DNA from: Anisakis pegreffii | Taxonomy: Eukaryota; Nematoda; Chromadorea; Rhabditida; Anisakidae | Direction: 5' to 3' | Assembly (NCBI GenBank): GCA_035041965.1 | Contig: JAPYMA010003041.1 | Span: 62,001-126,000, forward strand | Length of the DNA: 64,000 nucleotides | In this document: positions 15,375-28,586 of the stretch, piece by piece | How the letters are laid out: every line of letters begins with the position of its first letter | Numbering within the stretch: position 1 is the stretch's first letter | Translations under genes and position numbers: made by a program | The notes under the pieces: generated by a model | Told to the model about the DNA's origin: nothing | What the model saw: the letters and a program-made list of their open reading frames with translations, nothing else | The model's database searches: none

Positions 15375-15684
15375 TCATTATCATTCTATCCAATTTGATC
15401 GCCTGATGTGAATTTTGGTTCATAAATGAGCACTATGAATGACTTAAGGATATGTGATTGCAGCAATCCGATTATATCCTGTCATTGCAGTGAACTTTCA
15501 GGATAAACCCTCACCAAGTGATAGGATGAAAGTGATGCTTTCTTTGTAAATCATAGATCTTCATTTCCCGTGATAAAAAAAGCATCGGATATTGTTCGTT
15601 CGTTAAATACGGGTATTTATTGTGTTCAACTCGAGTTGTTACGTATTATTCATCATAACATATATAACTGATATCATCCCGTTC

Positions 15685-15790
15685 ATTTTGATGTATTCAT
15701 ATATTCCAATAAATTTTTTTTTGAAATCCTCATCCTTATTTACAAACCATTCGCACCATCAGAAGTCTCATGTTTATACATTCCAGCTTT
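15685..15790. repeat. Diverged relative of the 158-bp repeat
   Basis: Shares the core words ATTCATATATTCCAATAA, ATTCGCACCATCA and TTTATACATTCCA with the pair at 16518 and 17166, same orientation, with many substitutions. Boundaries are approximate. Confidence 0.6.
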
Positions 15791-16054
15791 GGCTGACCAC
15801 GTCATGCCTGCAAAGTCGGTCACCTAAAAAATGTCAGCGCTTAGGTGAGTGAGTTTCAAACATTACTGGATAGAAACATGTCCGGGACATGAGTCGGAGC
15901 GGAAGCTTAAGGCTCAGAATGAACCGAAGCCTGAGCTAATGACTTTCGGAATTTTGAAGTTGTCCGCGCTTATACTCTAGCCCTGTAAAGGTCGGTAGAA
16001 AGTATTTCGCCATTTATTCGCATGACAATTTGTGTAACAGTGTTCAGCACAAAA

Positions 16055-16121
16055 AATCGTTTGTTATGTATTCGATTGAAAATGTGTTTATTAAATGAAG
16101 GTGATCAAAACGCTTATGAAA
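16055..16121. repeat. 67-bp direct repeat, copy 2
   Basis: Exact copy of 15308-15374. The flanks differ from those of copy 1, so only this core was duplicated or conserved. Confidence 0.9.
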
Positions 16122-16517
16122 ATGCTAAGTGGCGAATTCTTACAACAGCCGAATCTTGCGGCCAGAGGATGAAAGCAGCACGTGTAAATACGTATCGTAT
16201 GAAATTAGCCAGTTTTATCGTTAGATGCACCTGTTCTGTGTGATATTCCATCATCAGATGTTTTCCTAATAGCATTGCGTGGACTCACTGAATGTTTATG
16301 GAATGGTTAGATGATTAAAAGAGCCAATCGGTGATTTGCTCAACCGAAAAACAAAGTGCACTTTCTTGTTTACTCATTATTAATTCTTATATTTGCAATT
16401 CAAATAAGCCGGAAAAAAAGCAGTCTGACATTTGAGCTATCATTGATCTTCTTAACAATTCGTTTCAGTATCCACTTTGGAATATTAGTACTTTGAATAT
16501 TAGTACTGAAAATGTAC

Positions 16518-16675
16518 TTTGAAATACGCATTTTGATTTATTCATATATTCCAATAATCTTTTTGATGTCCTGACCTTTAGTTACCAATTATTCGCACCA
16601 TCAAAAGTACCTTGTTTATGCATTCCAAATTTTGAATATCAACAATGCTGAAATAGGGAAGTGCCCCACGCGATA
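16518..16675. repeat. 158-bp direct repeat, copy 1
   Basis: Matches 17166-17323 with a single visible difference (C versus T in TTGATGYCTGACC). Starts TTTGAAATACGC and ends CCCCACGCGATA. The two copies are 648 bp apart in the same orientation and enclose about 490 bp. Confidence 0.9.
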
Positions 16676-17165
16676 AAGGGATGTTACCGTCGACGAAATG
16701 AAGCGATATTATCTTGAAATTCCGTAAACGTGGAACTGGGAAGGGATCTGCAGCTGGAAAGTTTGATCAAGTGATCGATGTGAGAATAAGTTACACGATG
16801 GTGGAACTTTTATTCAAAAAACATTAGGAATACTGAGAATGAATTCATTAATTGCTCATTACTGTGCGGCGAATTTTGTGACGATCTAAATAAAAGTTTA
16901 TGGTTGTGGCAGGTGTCAACTTATAACACAACAAACAGTTTTTATTCTGATGAACAGCCTAAAATTGATGGTAAGATGCTATTAAAACAGCAGTACCCAT
17001 GATGCACCTGGATTCCCATGATGTCTTTGCATCGAAAACCAGCACACTTTTCCTTATCGTACGTGTCGAAAGTAAACCCTCTTCACATTTTTCTCTATTT
17101 TTTAAAAGTTCTCTAATAGTAACGACGGGCAATCGAACGCACACCCTCTGAAGTGAGTTGATCAG

Positions 17166-17323
17166 TTTGAAATACGCATTTTGATTTATTCATATATTCC
17201 AATAATCTTTTTGATGTTCTGACCTTTAGTTACCAATTATTCGCACCATCAAAAGTACCTTGTTTATGCATTCCAAATTTTGAATATCAACAATGCTGAA
17301 ATAGGGAAGTGCCCCACGCGATA
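17166..17323. repeat. 158-bp direct repeat, copy 2
   Basis: Near-identical partner of 16518-16675. There is no TG...CA end structure and no target duplication is visible, so a terminal-repeat retroelement is possible but unproven. Confidence 0.9.
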
Positions 17324-18043
17324 CAGAGTGATTACATCCTCAAAGCCCATCTTCACCCCAGCACACCACCATCTCATTGCACAATCATTTCAAAAATCTA
17401 TTTCTGTACTCTGTTCTCTCAGTTCACATCATCTGTTTATGCCGGCTTTTCGCACTAGCCGCGACAGCACCTGTTCCTTTATCAGGACAGATGCAGTGTA
17501 AGTTTCTGATTGCAGTTTCCGGGATGGAGTATAAATACAGTATTGCATCAGAAATTTTAATTTGAATAACAACACTAATTAGGACATATTTGATATAGGC
17601 GAGTGAGCGTAAGCGAACTAGCTGATAGATGTTTTGGTGACGATAAATTTGGGTATGATCAGAGATGAGTTTAGCGCTAACTATCAATTTGATCTGCTAA
17701 AGCACATTACTTGCGTAAATTCACAATTACTTTCAGAGTTTCGAATTTCTAAAGCATTCACTTGAACGGACGAAAATTTCTGGTAAGTAATGGTGTTTAC
17801 CCAATGAATTATTTATTTAAGCAAGGATAGTGTCAATAACAGCAGTGCTAATTGGATCTGCAACAAAAATGGCTGCTGAGCAGTAGACAAATTCTGTTTT
17901 TCGGAGAATACATCTTCAGTTGAAGAATTGCTCATTCTCGCTATCTCATTGGAGAACACCTTCATCAGGAGAGTTCTTCCATTCTTTTTTTGGTTACAAA
18001 CTTGCTCATAATCATGATACCGTGAATACAGAGTGCAGTACGA

Positions 18044-18845
18044 TCATACATCGCATGCATTAGTCAATGAACTGACTGTGGTGAGTTTCTGATCGTCGAT
18101 ACCATCCATTTCATCGGAATATTCACTGTGATCACAACTTGTTGTCGTCTCTTGATCATTATCGCACAAAATTATCCAATATGCGTATATCAAGCCCGGA
18201 AAGTAGAGCAGAACACTTAACATAACACTGATAAACATCTCATGTGAGCAACCTTTCTTTCCGAGCACACCGGCTGGCTGAAAACAAAGACATTCGAGGC
18301 AGTGTATTTGTTGCAAAGAAATTATATCTGACATGCTCACTTCAAATCGTTAATGACTGATTATTACATGCTTATTAGTTAGCATCATTTATTCTTATTA
18401 TAACCATCGCTGCATTATGTATGAGGGTCATTGTTCGACATGCTTTCCACTCCGAAAATCTTCACCTGCTAACTCCGTTTAAAACACAAATACAGGGTCA
18501 CAGGTATATGCGAATTCCTCTGTTCAATGAATTGGTCAGTCGGAAAGAGCCAAAAACTACTTTGTCAGTCTTTAAACGCGTGGAAGTTCTCATTTCAACT
18601 TCGTCGCGCTGCTCTTCAATAGTGACGAAGTCCAATAATCTCTGGACTTACACGAAATAAGGAAAATACAATTCGACTGGTTTGAAGTAGCAGATCAAGG
18701 CAATTTTCCATAGATGAATCATATGCTTCTAATAAATGTAAATGAGAAGTTGCTTAAAAGGTGGGATACGAAACTAGGAAAAACATACCGGACATATGAG
18801 TGACAAGCAAAGAAGTGAACAATCGCAGCATGTCAAATGTCGCAT
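18044..18845 (-). CDS. UPF0057/Pmp3-family small membrane protein A, with acidic C-terminal tail
   Basis: Two exons on the minus strand: 18789-18845 (19 codons) and 18044-18277 (77 codons plus stop), phase-0 GTATGT...TTTTCAG intron, 96 aa. UPF0057/Pmp3 proteins are very small proteolipid-like membrane proteins with two hydrophobic segments. In yeast and plants Pmp3/RCI2 affects membrane potential and salt or cold tolerance; the nematode role is not known. Visible features are a Cys-rich N-terminus (CCDCSLLC), the junction PPAGVLGKKGC, and a second hydrophobic segment ending FPGLIYAYWIILC, matching the family LGYIPGxIHAxxVI motif but with YFPG in place of GYIPG. It differs from its three neighbours by a polar, acidic tail of about 38 residues (EYSDEMDGIDD). 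The start ATG gives the same exon-1 length as gene B. The family call is firm; the function is inferred from the family only. Confidence 0.85.
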
Positions 18846-21490
18846 AGCTCTGCAATTACCACTCACAATAAAACGGCTTCACCATATCGACAAAATAACA
18901 TCTAAGAGCGAATTCAAATGAAGACAGTTTTTTGAAGGCCATAAAAGGAACTGTGATGATTAAAATGAATCAAAAGGACTAATGAACAGCCACAAAACTC
19001 GTTCTTCATACAGATACAGTCGGCCACGATGATGACAAAGGTATTTACAGTTAGCAAATTTCAATCTAGGCAAATATCAATCTCCATTCTACATCTCTGA
19101 GTTAACCCCTTGTGTTGTTTCCTTCAATGAACAACTTTTCAGCAGTATTTTTGGTGCAGTCTTACATTATTTTGTTGCAGTCTTCCAATATGACAAAGAC
19201 AAAGACTGAAGGTTTTCTGACGCGCAAAGTCTCATATGTACCGATCATGATATTGACTTCATTGACGACTCTGCACAACCGTTTCATTTTTCCGATCTTA
19301 TTCAGATAACCGAAACGAACAACATCTCAGTTTCACTAGGATGATTCAGTTTCATCATTCGTCAAAATAGACGAATGTAGCATCAAGTCGAAATCAAGAT
19401 AGTAAGTCATGATCGAATATTTAGCTGGCAACCATTCGATTAAACAGCAGCGCATTGCATACAGCAATTTATTCTCATCTCTGGAATGGGCAGTGTATTG
19501 AACTAACCACCTAACTTCGTCGATTTCTACTATCCTTCAAGAATGGGAATGCTGGACTCTGGATGATCAAATGATTTGATTATTCGCGAAACAATGATAA
19601 TATTTATAATAACTAATATCAAAAATGATATCTGCACATAAGACGAAGATTATGCTTATGGGTGAAAAAGCAATTAACTTTCAGTGTTCTGCCAGTAGAT
19701 TGTGTACATAATCAGGTAGATATTGTCATCAGTAGGTGCGCCACTGAGAAGTGTCGAAAATCAATTTGGAACAAAGTTGGATGGAAAAGTACCCGAATTT
19801 GCGTATGAATATAAGCACAAGTCTGACACCTAGCATTAGAGTTCGAGTTTCAGAGTTTTCATCACTTTTACGCTATTACTTCGTTAATTACGATCTAGCA
19901 AATCTTCGTAAATTATGATCTTGGCTGGTGAAAGAACAATTCTCCGACATCATGTCGCATCAAATATTTAAATTACAGCGAATCTGATTTTTGTTTTAAT
20001 TATTATTCGATCGTTTCCTCTGCAATATTTTTTTTCAGAAGGATCCTCAGTTTTTATTTACTTTCAAATTCGTAGCTGAGGCAACTGCTAGCTAACGTTG
20101 AGTTAGATATGGCATGCTCAAATTATTCATGAATCAATGCAAATCAAAATGATTCGGGTATGTGAAACGTTATGCTCAACTTTTTGAGCGTAACGTTGTT
20201 TTGAGAAGAAATTTGAATCACATAGGGTGTGAACAGGTATGACAATGTTTGTTCTGGGAAACTGTAAAGTTATGAGTAATAAGTCAATGGTTTGTTAGGT
20301 ACAATACAGTTCTGCTGGCTGATCATGGATCAAATCAAAAAAATGATTCGGGTATATAAAATGTTACTTCTGTGATGGTATAGCACTATTGTATTGAACT
20401 GCATACCTGTTCAGTGTTACCTGTTTCAACGTTGCAGACAACATGAACAAGTTCATTCAGTACCTCGCCTAACTTTTTTACCAGCTCCACTCTTATAATG
20501 TCAAGTTCATCGCAAACTTCCATCCACCTTTTACCACATTCTGTCTCCGTCTCCGTTTCGTCGTCGCAATTTTATTTTCCAACTAAACGTTTTGATTGCT
20601 GCAATTATCCAAACTCTCAATGATTATTTTCGATTATTTTCGTTTTCGTTGTGATTTCAAAACATTTGTAAGTACAAAATTGCCGATTAAATTTTAGATG
20701 ATAAGTTTGAAGCGAATAATTTCTGCTTGCATCAATGCGTTCTCACTAAACTTTTCAAATTGAAATGACTATGTTTTCTAGTTTAATCTGCCAACTTTAT
20801 GTGGATTATCGTTGTACTAATGAAGTTAAATTAAACTCATGGGGAGATTACCTCAAAACTACATTCCGCAATAAATAATTTAAAAAAAACTGCGCAATTC
20901 GCAATAGGTTTTCCTGTTTGCATCGGTGCGTGAGTGCATTTCGTAATAGGTAAGTGGGCAATAATTCTTTCGTTTTTATCTGTGTGCGTGGGTAGTTATT
21001 GATGAAAGTGATGATGCCGGAGGAGCTGGAAATTTTCTCGGTAGAGTTCTATTCCAGTGGGAAAACCAGTTCAGTTTGAGGGTTTCGTTTCATCATTCGC
21101 ATGAAATTTTATTTCTGCACACTGCTGCTCAGTGCAATAAGCAAGTGCAGTTTGTGTTTCAGTTTTTGGTTGTGTAAATCTTTGAGTTTGCTGAAAAGAT
21201 TAAATTTTGTCACTGTTTCAGTTCGGTTTTAACGACCGAACCGAACACGTCAATTGCTGTATAATCTCATCCACATGTCAGTCTTCACCTCCGCCTTACG
21301 CGCTTCGACGTGTTATAAATCCACCTGAATCTGGTCTAAGTTATGCAAGAATCAGTAATTTTTGATCTGAGGTCCAATGATTTTATGCGTTCTCTTTTGC
21401 TCGTCACGTTCGATTGCCTTAACTATCGAATCAGTTGCAACTGAGCAGAATTAACTGAATTTTGTTACAGAAGAAGAAAGTATCGACAGA
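18846..21490. other. Intergenic region between Pmp3-type genes A and B
   Basis: No additional Pmp3-type exon or other protein family was found. Genes A and B are divergent here, so their promoters must lie in this 2.6-kb block. A near-perfect hairpin at 20166-20197 and a short duplicated phrase ATGATTCGGGTAT (near 20146 and 20341) are the only structures noticed. Confidence 0.5.
20166..20197. other. Inverted repeat, 14-bp arms
   Basis: Arms 20166-20179 and 20184-20197 (AACGTTATGCTCAA and its complement with one G-T pair) surround a 4-base loop CTTT. It lies in the divergent promoter region of genes A and B. It could be a regulatory site, a mobile-element scar or chance; no T-run follows. Confidence 0.6.
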
Positions 21491-22184
21491 ATGGTGGACT
21501 GCACTTGTGAGGACATTCTTACGCTTATTTTCGCCATAATTTTCCCGGTATGATAATTTTATTTCTATGGTCCAATTGTTTCAGTTTGTGAGGCCCTCAA
21601 AATGAATACATCACATTCCAATGAATGGGACGCAGTCGAGACGTATTATTCCCAGGAAACAACTGGTGACTGATGCTCCGAATAAGCAGCAGTCTCAATT
21701 GCCGCAGATTACTGTGAATAGGGCATTTAACGTTTCGGGCGCATCTAATGAATATGAACGGTCGAAATGCGCGATCGCTTTTGAAAATGTTTTGATCTCA
21801 AGTCGTACCCATCTTTCAATTCCTTTTTAAGCCGCGGATAAATGGTTCAAAACTATAGTACAGCTGTGAGAAGGTCCTAGCTAACCGTTAGACTGTATCA
21901 CCATGATGGTATGCGTGAAAAATGAACATATATCCAAAAATGGCGTCAAATTTCAAACTGAATATGCTTGATAGCAACTTATATCTTCTACGGTTTACTG
22001 TTGTATGCTTGTTTCCGTAGTCATCTAAAAGATTCGCGTGAACACTAAAGATGAGGGTATGTTATAGCCTCTTGGTGTGTTCTTGAAAACAGGATGTGGT
22101 CTACAACTGGCCATTAACATCGTTCTGACATTACTTGGATATATACCGGGAATCATCCATGCTATTTGGGTCATATACAGTTGA
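21491..22184 (+). CDS. UPF0057/Pmp3-family small membrane protein B
   Basis: Exon 1 is 21491-21547 (19 codons, MVDCTCEDIL start) and exon 2 is 22068-22184, with donor GTATGA and acceptor TGTTATAG, giving 57 aa, close to the usual family length. The protein has an N-terminal CxD motif, a first hydrophobic stretch (LIFAIIFP), the junction PLGVFLKTGCG, and a second membrane segment ending LLGYIPGIIHAIWVI, the family hallmark. It is expected to be an integral membrane protein. Exon 2 is very similar at DNA level to exon 2 of gene C, so B and C look like the most recent duplicates in the cluster. Confidence 0.92.
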
Positions 22185-25100
22185 ACGAAACATCAAGACG
22201 TAAGTGATTTTTTTTGTTGAAGAAATCCCTGCTGTCATTCTGGAGAATACCTCAGCTGCTTCCTCATATTAGAAAAAGCATCGAATATATCGCAGCAAAA
22301 TTAAGTCCGTGTAAAACAGCTCTTGTTTAATGTATACCAATTCATCATGTGAATTGGCCAGTGAATCAAACCTATTTCTCAATCGCTAAATGGAAAGCTT
22401 TGTCGGAAATGATAGGTTTCTTAATGAAATATTCATGCAATTAATATGATCATTCGCAATAATTGTTCGCATCATGACTAAACAACCTTGGAAGTATGGG
22501 AAATGAATTTTGCCTTTTTTTTCCAGGTGCAGTTTAATGTGATTGAATAAAGTTTTCCGAAACGGCATTACACAGCAACGATTCATCACGCCATTCAAAA
22601 CAACTCAACATCAATACAAAATACAATTGCTTTTTTTATTCTACTTCGTTTCTGTACAATTCATTTGAACGTCAATACCGATTGCAAATAAAATACCATT
22701 GTAAAACCACCTCCTCCCATACGTTTCGTGCAAGCAATATTTTCCACTGTTTATCTTCATTCTCGATTTTCATTGAAGCCCTCACTTATAGTCCGCAGGG
22801 TTGCATTGTATACGGGAGCACTTTCCTAGATTTGGAAAATAGCAACAACTGTGACATATTTTTCGAAGAAATTCATTTATTGTTGCTCACTGGGGTTAAC
22901 ATAGATGGAAAATTTTTGTTTCCGAACCCATATCCCTCTCTCCCTTCCATCTAATTAAACAATCATATAGGTGGATTGCAACGGGAGATTTGAGATTGTA
23001 CGTAGATTATTATGTTTTGCTGAGGCTGTTCACAAGTCGGAAGTATTCCGATGTGATTAGAACAGCGAACCTCAATGAGTATAATCAATAGCATTAAGGC
23101 ACTGAGGTGACGGTGAGTACAAATCCAACTTGTTGCCCCAGACGAATTCTTATGTCAACAAAATTACATGCATAAGTTCATGTTCACTTTTCAACATCAA
23201 ATGGCACTGTTTTCAATTGTGTTGTCGTTAGACGCTTGTCGCCTGACAATATATCATTGCAGTTTCTCCTATCAATAGATCATCAGTACTAAGATATATT
23301 TAATAACAACGCAATTTTTTCATTCAATGCTAGCAAGCGAGTGTATTTCATAAAATTAGGTACTTCTCAGTTTGTTTGTTCTCTTATTTTTGCGTTAGGT
23401 CTGCTAGCAGCTGTCTGCCGCAAGATATCAAATCTCGATTTACACTATTAGCTTTATTCTATGAATCATACTCACACACAAACACACACAAATGCTTTAA
23501 GAAAGGATTTTTATGCTATTGCATTATCTTATTGAGTTGATTTCAGAGTGATTTCAGGTAGTTTGTTCTCTGAGCGTGTTTGTGAAAGAATTTTCATTTG
23601 TGGATTCTTAGGTAATGAATATCAGTTTAATAATTTTCAGATCATTTCCTTGTTTTTAACTTTTGAGTTGTGTGGCGATACAATGTGGAATAACAACTGC
23701 TACAAAGTTGCCTGGCAACGTTACTTATATCGGCTAGCGATGGCCAATTAATAGCTGTCAATACAGTTAGAAGCCTAACAGGGCCAGTTCACCCGAAGCG
23801 CACCTTAGCGATACGGCTCGAAACATTTACGATCAGGTGAAATCAAACTCCGAATGAATGTTTCCGAATACGGCCTGCTTCTTTGGGAAACCGCATGCTT
23901 GTCTGTCCGTAAACCGGAATAAAGGAAGCTCGGTTTTCTGGAGCATGCTACGTCCCACTTTTCCCTACTGCTTCTCACTTAACGATCTAAACCTATCGAT
24001 GTGAAGAGTGGATTGTTTAAAAATTTCATCATGAAATATACATTAAAGAACACGTAGAATGTATGAAAACATATGAATGCATCGGTTATACAAGTCTTTA
24101 TTCATTCATTCATTCATTGATATTTACACTGAATCATCAAACTTTGCTTTTATTAAACAATAGAATCGTTTTACCTCATACCTTTTTACGTCAAGAAAAC
24201 AGTCGATGTTTACATGTACTCTATGCTATTTCATACAAGTAATTTCACTCTTCCACCAACTCTGCAAACAAGATTCAGTTTCTGTTTTCAACGCAGTAGC
24301 TTTATTCAGTAAGTTATTGTTTACTCATTTCTACAACGCGAAGTCGAAAGTATTTCTGCAATTTTCTCATCTACACAATACTGCGTACAGTTGGTTCAAG
24401 TTCGTTGAATGCAAACAGTTTCAATAGATCCAAGTGAATGTTTCGAATTTATCTCATCATATTGTTCACTTTCATATTTTATAGATGATTTCATTGTTGA
24501 GAAAAATTATATTATTTGTTGAGAATAACAAGCAACAAGTTCGTTCGCGAAATTGTTGTGTAACTGAAGTTTACCATTGATTTTGAAGTTTTTCACAAAA
24601 TCAACTGATGTAATTAATAGAGCCAAATGTACAATTGGTGGAGGATCCCTTGATTCATACATTTGATTTTGAGTGTTTAAAACTGAATATAGTCACATTT
24701 AAAACTAAAATTTTAACACCACTTTTAACAGTTAGTCTTTTCCTATCAGTTTTCTGTTAATTTTTTATAATGCGATAATATTATCGACGGATTCGACTGA
24801 ACCGCGTATAGTGAGCTCTATTCTCTTTTTACTGCACTCCAGTGTCGTTATTTACATTATGGTCGTGGATTTGGCATGAATTAACGCTATACATTGAATC
24901 ATTGAATGTTGTGTTTACATTGCCCTAACGAAGTAAATCTTTAATATTAATGCTCATACGAATTCATACCGAACAAATAGTTCTGTATTTCAATAGTAAC
25001 TATTGTTGCACATACTGCAGTCAGTTAGTATATCTCCACTTCATGAAAGAATTTATGCTGCATGATTAGAATTTTTCTTTTGAACTCTCCGATGCGATTT

Positions 25101-28070
25101 CCATTTCGCGAGCGCAGAGTTTACCCGCACAATCGACAATAATATTCGCAACCACAATCTTAGCAGTTATGATGTTTGTTATTGTATGATTAAAGGCATG
25201 GTCTAATACAGGTGATACGGTATAGGCACTATAAAATATAAATTCTCAGTATGATTACGAATAAGATAAAATGAGATCAGAATGTGACGTTCAAGTCGTT
25301 TGCCTGATTAAAATGTATGAAAAACAAAATGAGAATCTCAAATTTTGTTTCGTTTATTTTGACTGGAGTTTTGCGAACAGAAAACTTTCTAATTACTTCA
25401 AAGGCTTTGCGATCTGATATTAAATTGACACCTTGTTGATGCGTGCGGTTAAGTCAACAAATTGATGCGGTTTTGGAATTTTTTAATTCTGATCGAGAAA
25501 CGATAAATCTTCTTAGTCTTTGTTGCTTACTCATTCAGCATTCATGACTCACAAAAATTTTATCCTTTTCGATATTCCCGTCGGAGAGTGGCCAATAGTC
25601 TCATCAATTCAATGACCATTTGTAACGCAAAGCAAATGCTTGAAAAGATTTTCTTTAAAAATAATATAGACCTTAAAAATTACTCTTCAGTAATATGCAG
25701 TTACTCTTCAGTACTTACTCTTCACTCTTCGCCATTTTATCACTGCTAATGCTTTTTTAGTTGATAACGTTTCACTGTTGCCTTCCTGATGCGCATTTCC
25801 TTGCACCATTAAAATAAAAATATTACTCTTTTGTATCTTTCAAACGTCTAGACCAAAACGTCTTCACGTTCACTAACTCTAAGTAAATCAAAATTCAAGC
25901 ATTCTCTCGCTGTATCATATTATCAATTGTTGCCCGGGTTATTAACCGCTCAATAACCATTCACATTGAGTGCTTCCATCTGTTGCTTAGCGCTCGGCGA
26001 AGTATCCTATGATACCGGTGAAGAACCAAAATTTTCGTTTTAAATCCATCTCCAAGTCGAATCCGTACATTTTATTCGTTTTTCACAGAGAATAATGGTC
26101 GGTTACCGTGGGGACTAATCACATTTGATATGAGCTTGGCGATTAGGATACGTCGCCGTATAAGTGACAATTGTTTTTCGAAGCTCTTTTCCAACGGTTT
26201 CCTTTCAGGCATTAAAAGCCTATCCATTTCTAGTCGTTGATCATTGTGATGATTTTGCCTTACCGACAGCAGATGACTCACAAAAAATGCTCGCTATCTG
26301 AACATAATGCTGGCAATCCTTGCATTATGCTATCTTGTCAACTTCCCGAAACAGCTGTGAATTTCTCATCTCGCAGTGCGTATACTCAACATCCTGTTTG
26401 TGTTTGAAATTGAAATTTTTTGCTGCGTCCTTATAAACTCAAAAATACCTATGCTTAAGTAGAATAAGCCACGTAAGGTGAGTATTAAGAGGAGATTCTC
26501 GCTCATAACAATATGAGACATACGCTGACCATGATGACTTGTATAATTATTCATTGAAAATGTAAATAAATTTTTATTTGGATCCTTTGAGTCACCACTA
26601 TGAGTGCGAGTCACACTCAGCTGGCAACTGTTTATATTCCGGTGTACCCGGTGAGCGAATTCCTGTCATGTCAGTTCACATGAAAGTCATTTTTAAGGGT
26701 TCGTGTCGCGATTAGCGCAAAAAGCCGACATAAATGGATGATATGAATTGATGGATAGACTTGAAAGAGATCTCATGGATAGATTTGAAAGGAGTATGGG
26801 ATGGGCCGGTGATGTATAGGGGTCACATTGTGATTTCAGAATCCCATTTACTCAGGGGGCACGCGTTCAATTACGTGTAGGTCCAAAATCTTTGCTGAAT
26901 TTTGATATCGTTGTTCCTTGTTTGAAAATTTTGAAAAATGAAGAGAAAATGAAGAGGGTAGGAATCATAGTTTTTTGGAGATAAGAAGATTATGTATGAG
27001 CACTTTGATAGGCAATATTTATTTATGACTTTATATGATCTCCAATCGTCGTCATTTCCTCACAAAATCGATTGTGTCGATTGAATGATTTTAGATTATG
27101 AAGCATTCCATGTTTTATTGAAAGCTTTTCAGTGTTTGCTGAATGACACATTTTCGTCAACGCCCGCAAACGTAAACGTCCACAGATACCGTTTATTACG
27201 TTCATTTGAATCACATTTCGTTGTTCAATGCTCAGTAATCTCTTCTGTGATTCATATTCAGTGGATATAAGAACGAATCAAGAACTCAAAAATCGAACAC
27301 TTCGAATTTGTTGCTCTGAATTTTGTTGGCATCCTTTATTTAGTTTTTTCTTCTTACTGTATTGTCACTAATGTTTGCACGAGATTTTGACATTTGAACC
27401 CCGATTTTGATCATGGAATTTAAGTTTCTAAAACTGATGGTATTCTGGGATTCAACAACACAGGGCGTTTTGCGTAATATTGACCATATACTTATATTGA
27501 ATTGCACATCAGTCATTCCCAATTCATTCACATTCAGCAATATCTGTTTACGACTCAAAGAAATATATGTGGATGAATAATGACATGTTAGCGCCACATC
27601 GGATTTTGTTTTTTAGAAACCAGTCAACAAAAGTTTTCAAATGTCATTAGTCTTACTTGATCTTTCGTTATCACCTTTGCTTTGACTTTAGTTTAAGACT
27701 GTTTTTCAATCCCAACGTTGTGTCGCAATTGAATAATCATCTCAGGGTTAAATCTTGATCTCGGGATTGAATCTCGATCCCAAGATTGAAGAATGTTCTG
27801 GATTTTGCAAAGACTGATCATCAGCACATCATTCTCATCGAATTGTCATATGTTTTGTTTCCAATAATTTCGTTTCTACCACATTGAGTTTCTACTCTCA
27901 ATTCAATCCAGCTAACATCAGTAAACATCGTTCTTGATGAATTCTCATCCTTCAAACGTTCCGAAAGCATTCAACGCCGAATAAATTTCGCAGTTTCTGT
28001 GAAGCGATGTGAAATTTATATGTTTGTAAAATAAATTTTAGTGTAGAAATACGCTCACTCCGAATCAACA
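22185..28070. other. Intergenic region between Pmp3-type genes B and C
   Basis: 5.9 kb with no recognised gene. A short (CATT)n run lies near 24100-24118 and a CA-rich stretch near 23470. Two minus-strand open frames at 26072-26281 (basic, RRRILIAKLIS) and 26366-26614 (one hydrophobic stretch, MSENLLLILTLRGLFYL) look mildly coding but have no family match or consistent splice partners. They are not called as genes. Confidence 0.5.
27746..27816. repeat. Degenerate hAT-like element terminus
   Basis: A string of GGGATTGAATCTCGATCCC-like words ends in GGATTTTGCAAA. This parallels the subterminal region of the transposons at 32650 and 53640 (CCCGGGAT words, then GGGATTTTGCAAACCCTA). No intact terminal repeat or target duplication is visible, so this is probably an old fragment. 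Confidence 0.5.
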
Positions 28071-28586
28071 ATGCCTTTCACTTGCAGTGATATTTGCAAA
28101 CTCATATTTGCAATCATATTTCCGGTGAGTTGTTTTATTTCTTCTTCTTCATCACATTTCCGAGATGTATTTGATAGGGTCTAGATCAGCGCTATCAATA
28201 TTGTGATGACTTGAGAAACAAACACTCACCAGAATATGCATTGATGTTGGCGAGATGCTAGAAATGGAGGAAATGTTTTCGCTTAAGAATGGACCAAATT
28301 TGAATGTTCATATTATTTTTCTGATAGAGAGGAATAGTGAACTGCTGGCTGGATGCAGTATATGAGAAATTCCTCTTCTCTCTTTTCAAACTGGTTTCTT
28401 TTCGGTTTGAGGACTGTTATGGATTCATTTCTAAAGTATTATTGTTATGGATAATTCATTTTCTAGCCTCTCGGAGTATTTCTGGAGGTGGGATGCACTC
28501 TTCAATTGGCCATTAACATTCTACTGACGTTACTTGGATATATCCCCGGTATAATTCACGCTGTTTGGGTGATCTGCTCTAAATAG
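28071..28586 (+). CDS. UPF0057/Pmp3-family small membrane protein C
   Basis: Exon 1 is 28071-28124 (18 codons, MPFTCSDICK start) and exon 2 is 28467-28586, with donor GTGAGT and acceptor TTTTCTAG, giving 57 aa. The family signature is complete: LIFAIIFP, then PLGVFLEVGC, then LLGYIPGIIHAVWVI. The intron sits between the two Pro codons exactly as in genes A, B and D. Exon 2 closely resembles gene B. Like its neighbours it is predicted to be a two-span membrane proteolipid; the physiological role in nematodes is unknown. Confidence 0.92.

Larger units (their letters stand above)
14075..18043. other. Intergenic region rich in direct repeats
   Basis: No exon chain or protein family is recognisable here. 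The block holds two identical 67-bp repeats and a 158-bp repeat pair, listed separately. A third, diverged relative of the 158-bp repeat also lies here. The arrangement suggests local duplications or remnants of an unclassified mobile element. Confidence 0.6.

Noticed and set aside
20400..21230. CTGTTTCA words resembling the nematode 21U-RNA upstream motif
   Set aside because: Only isolated matches, one of which coincides with an ordinary TTTCAG context. There is no cluster with the expected spacing, and the lineage may lack this motif.
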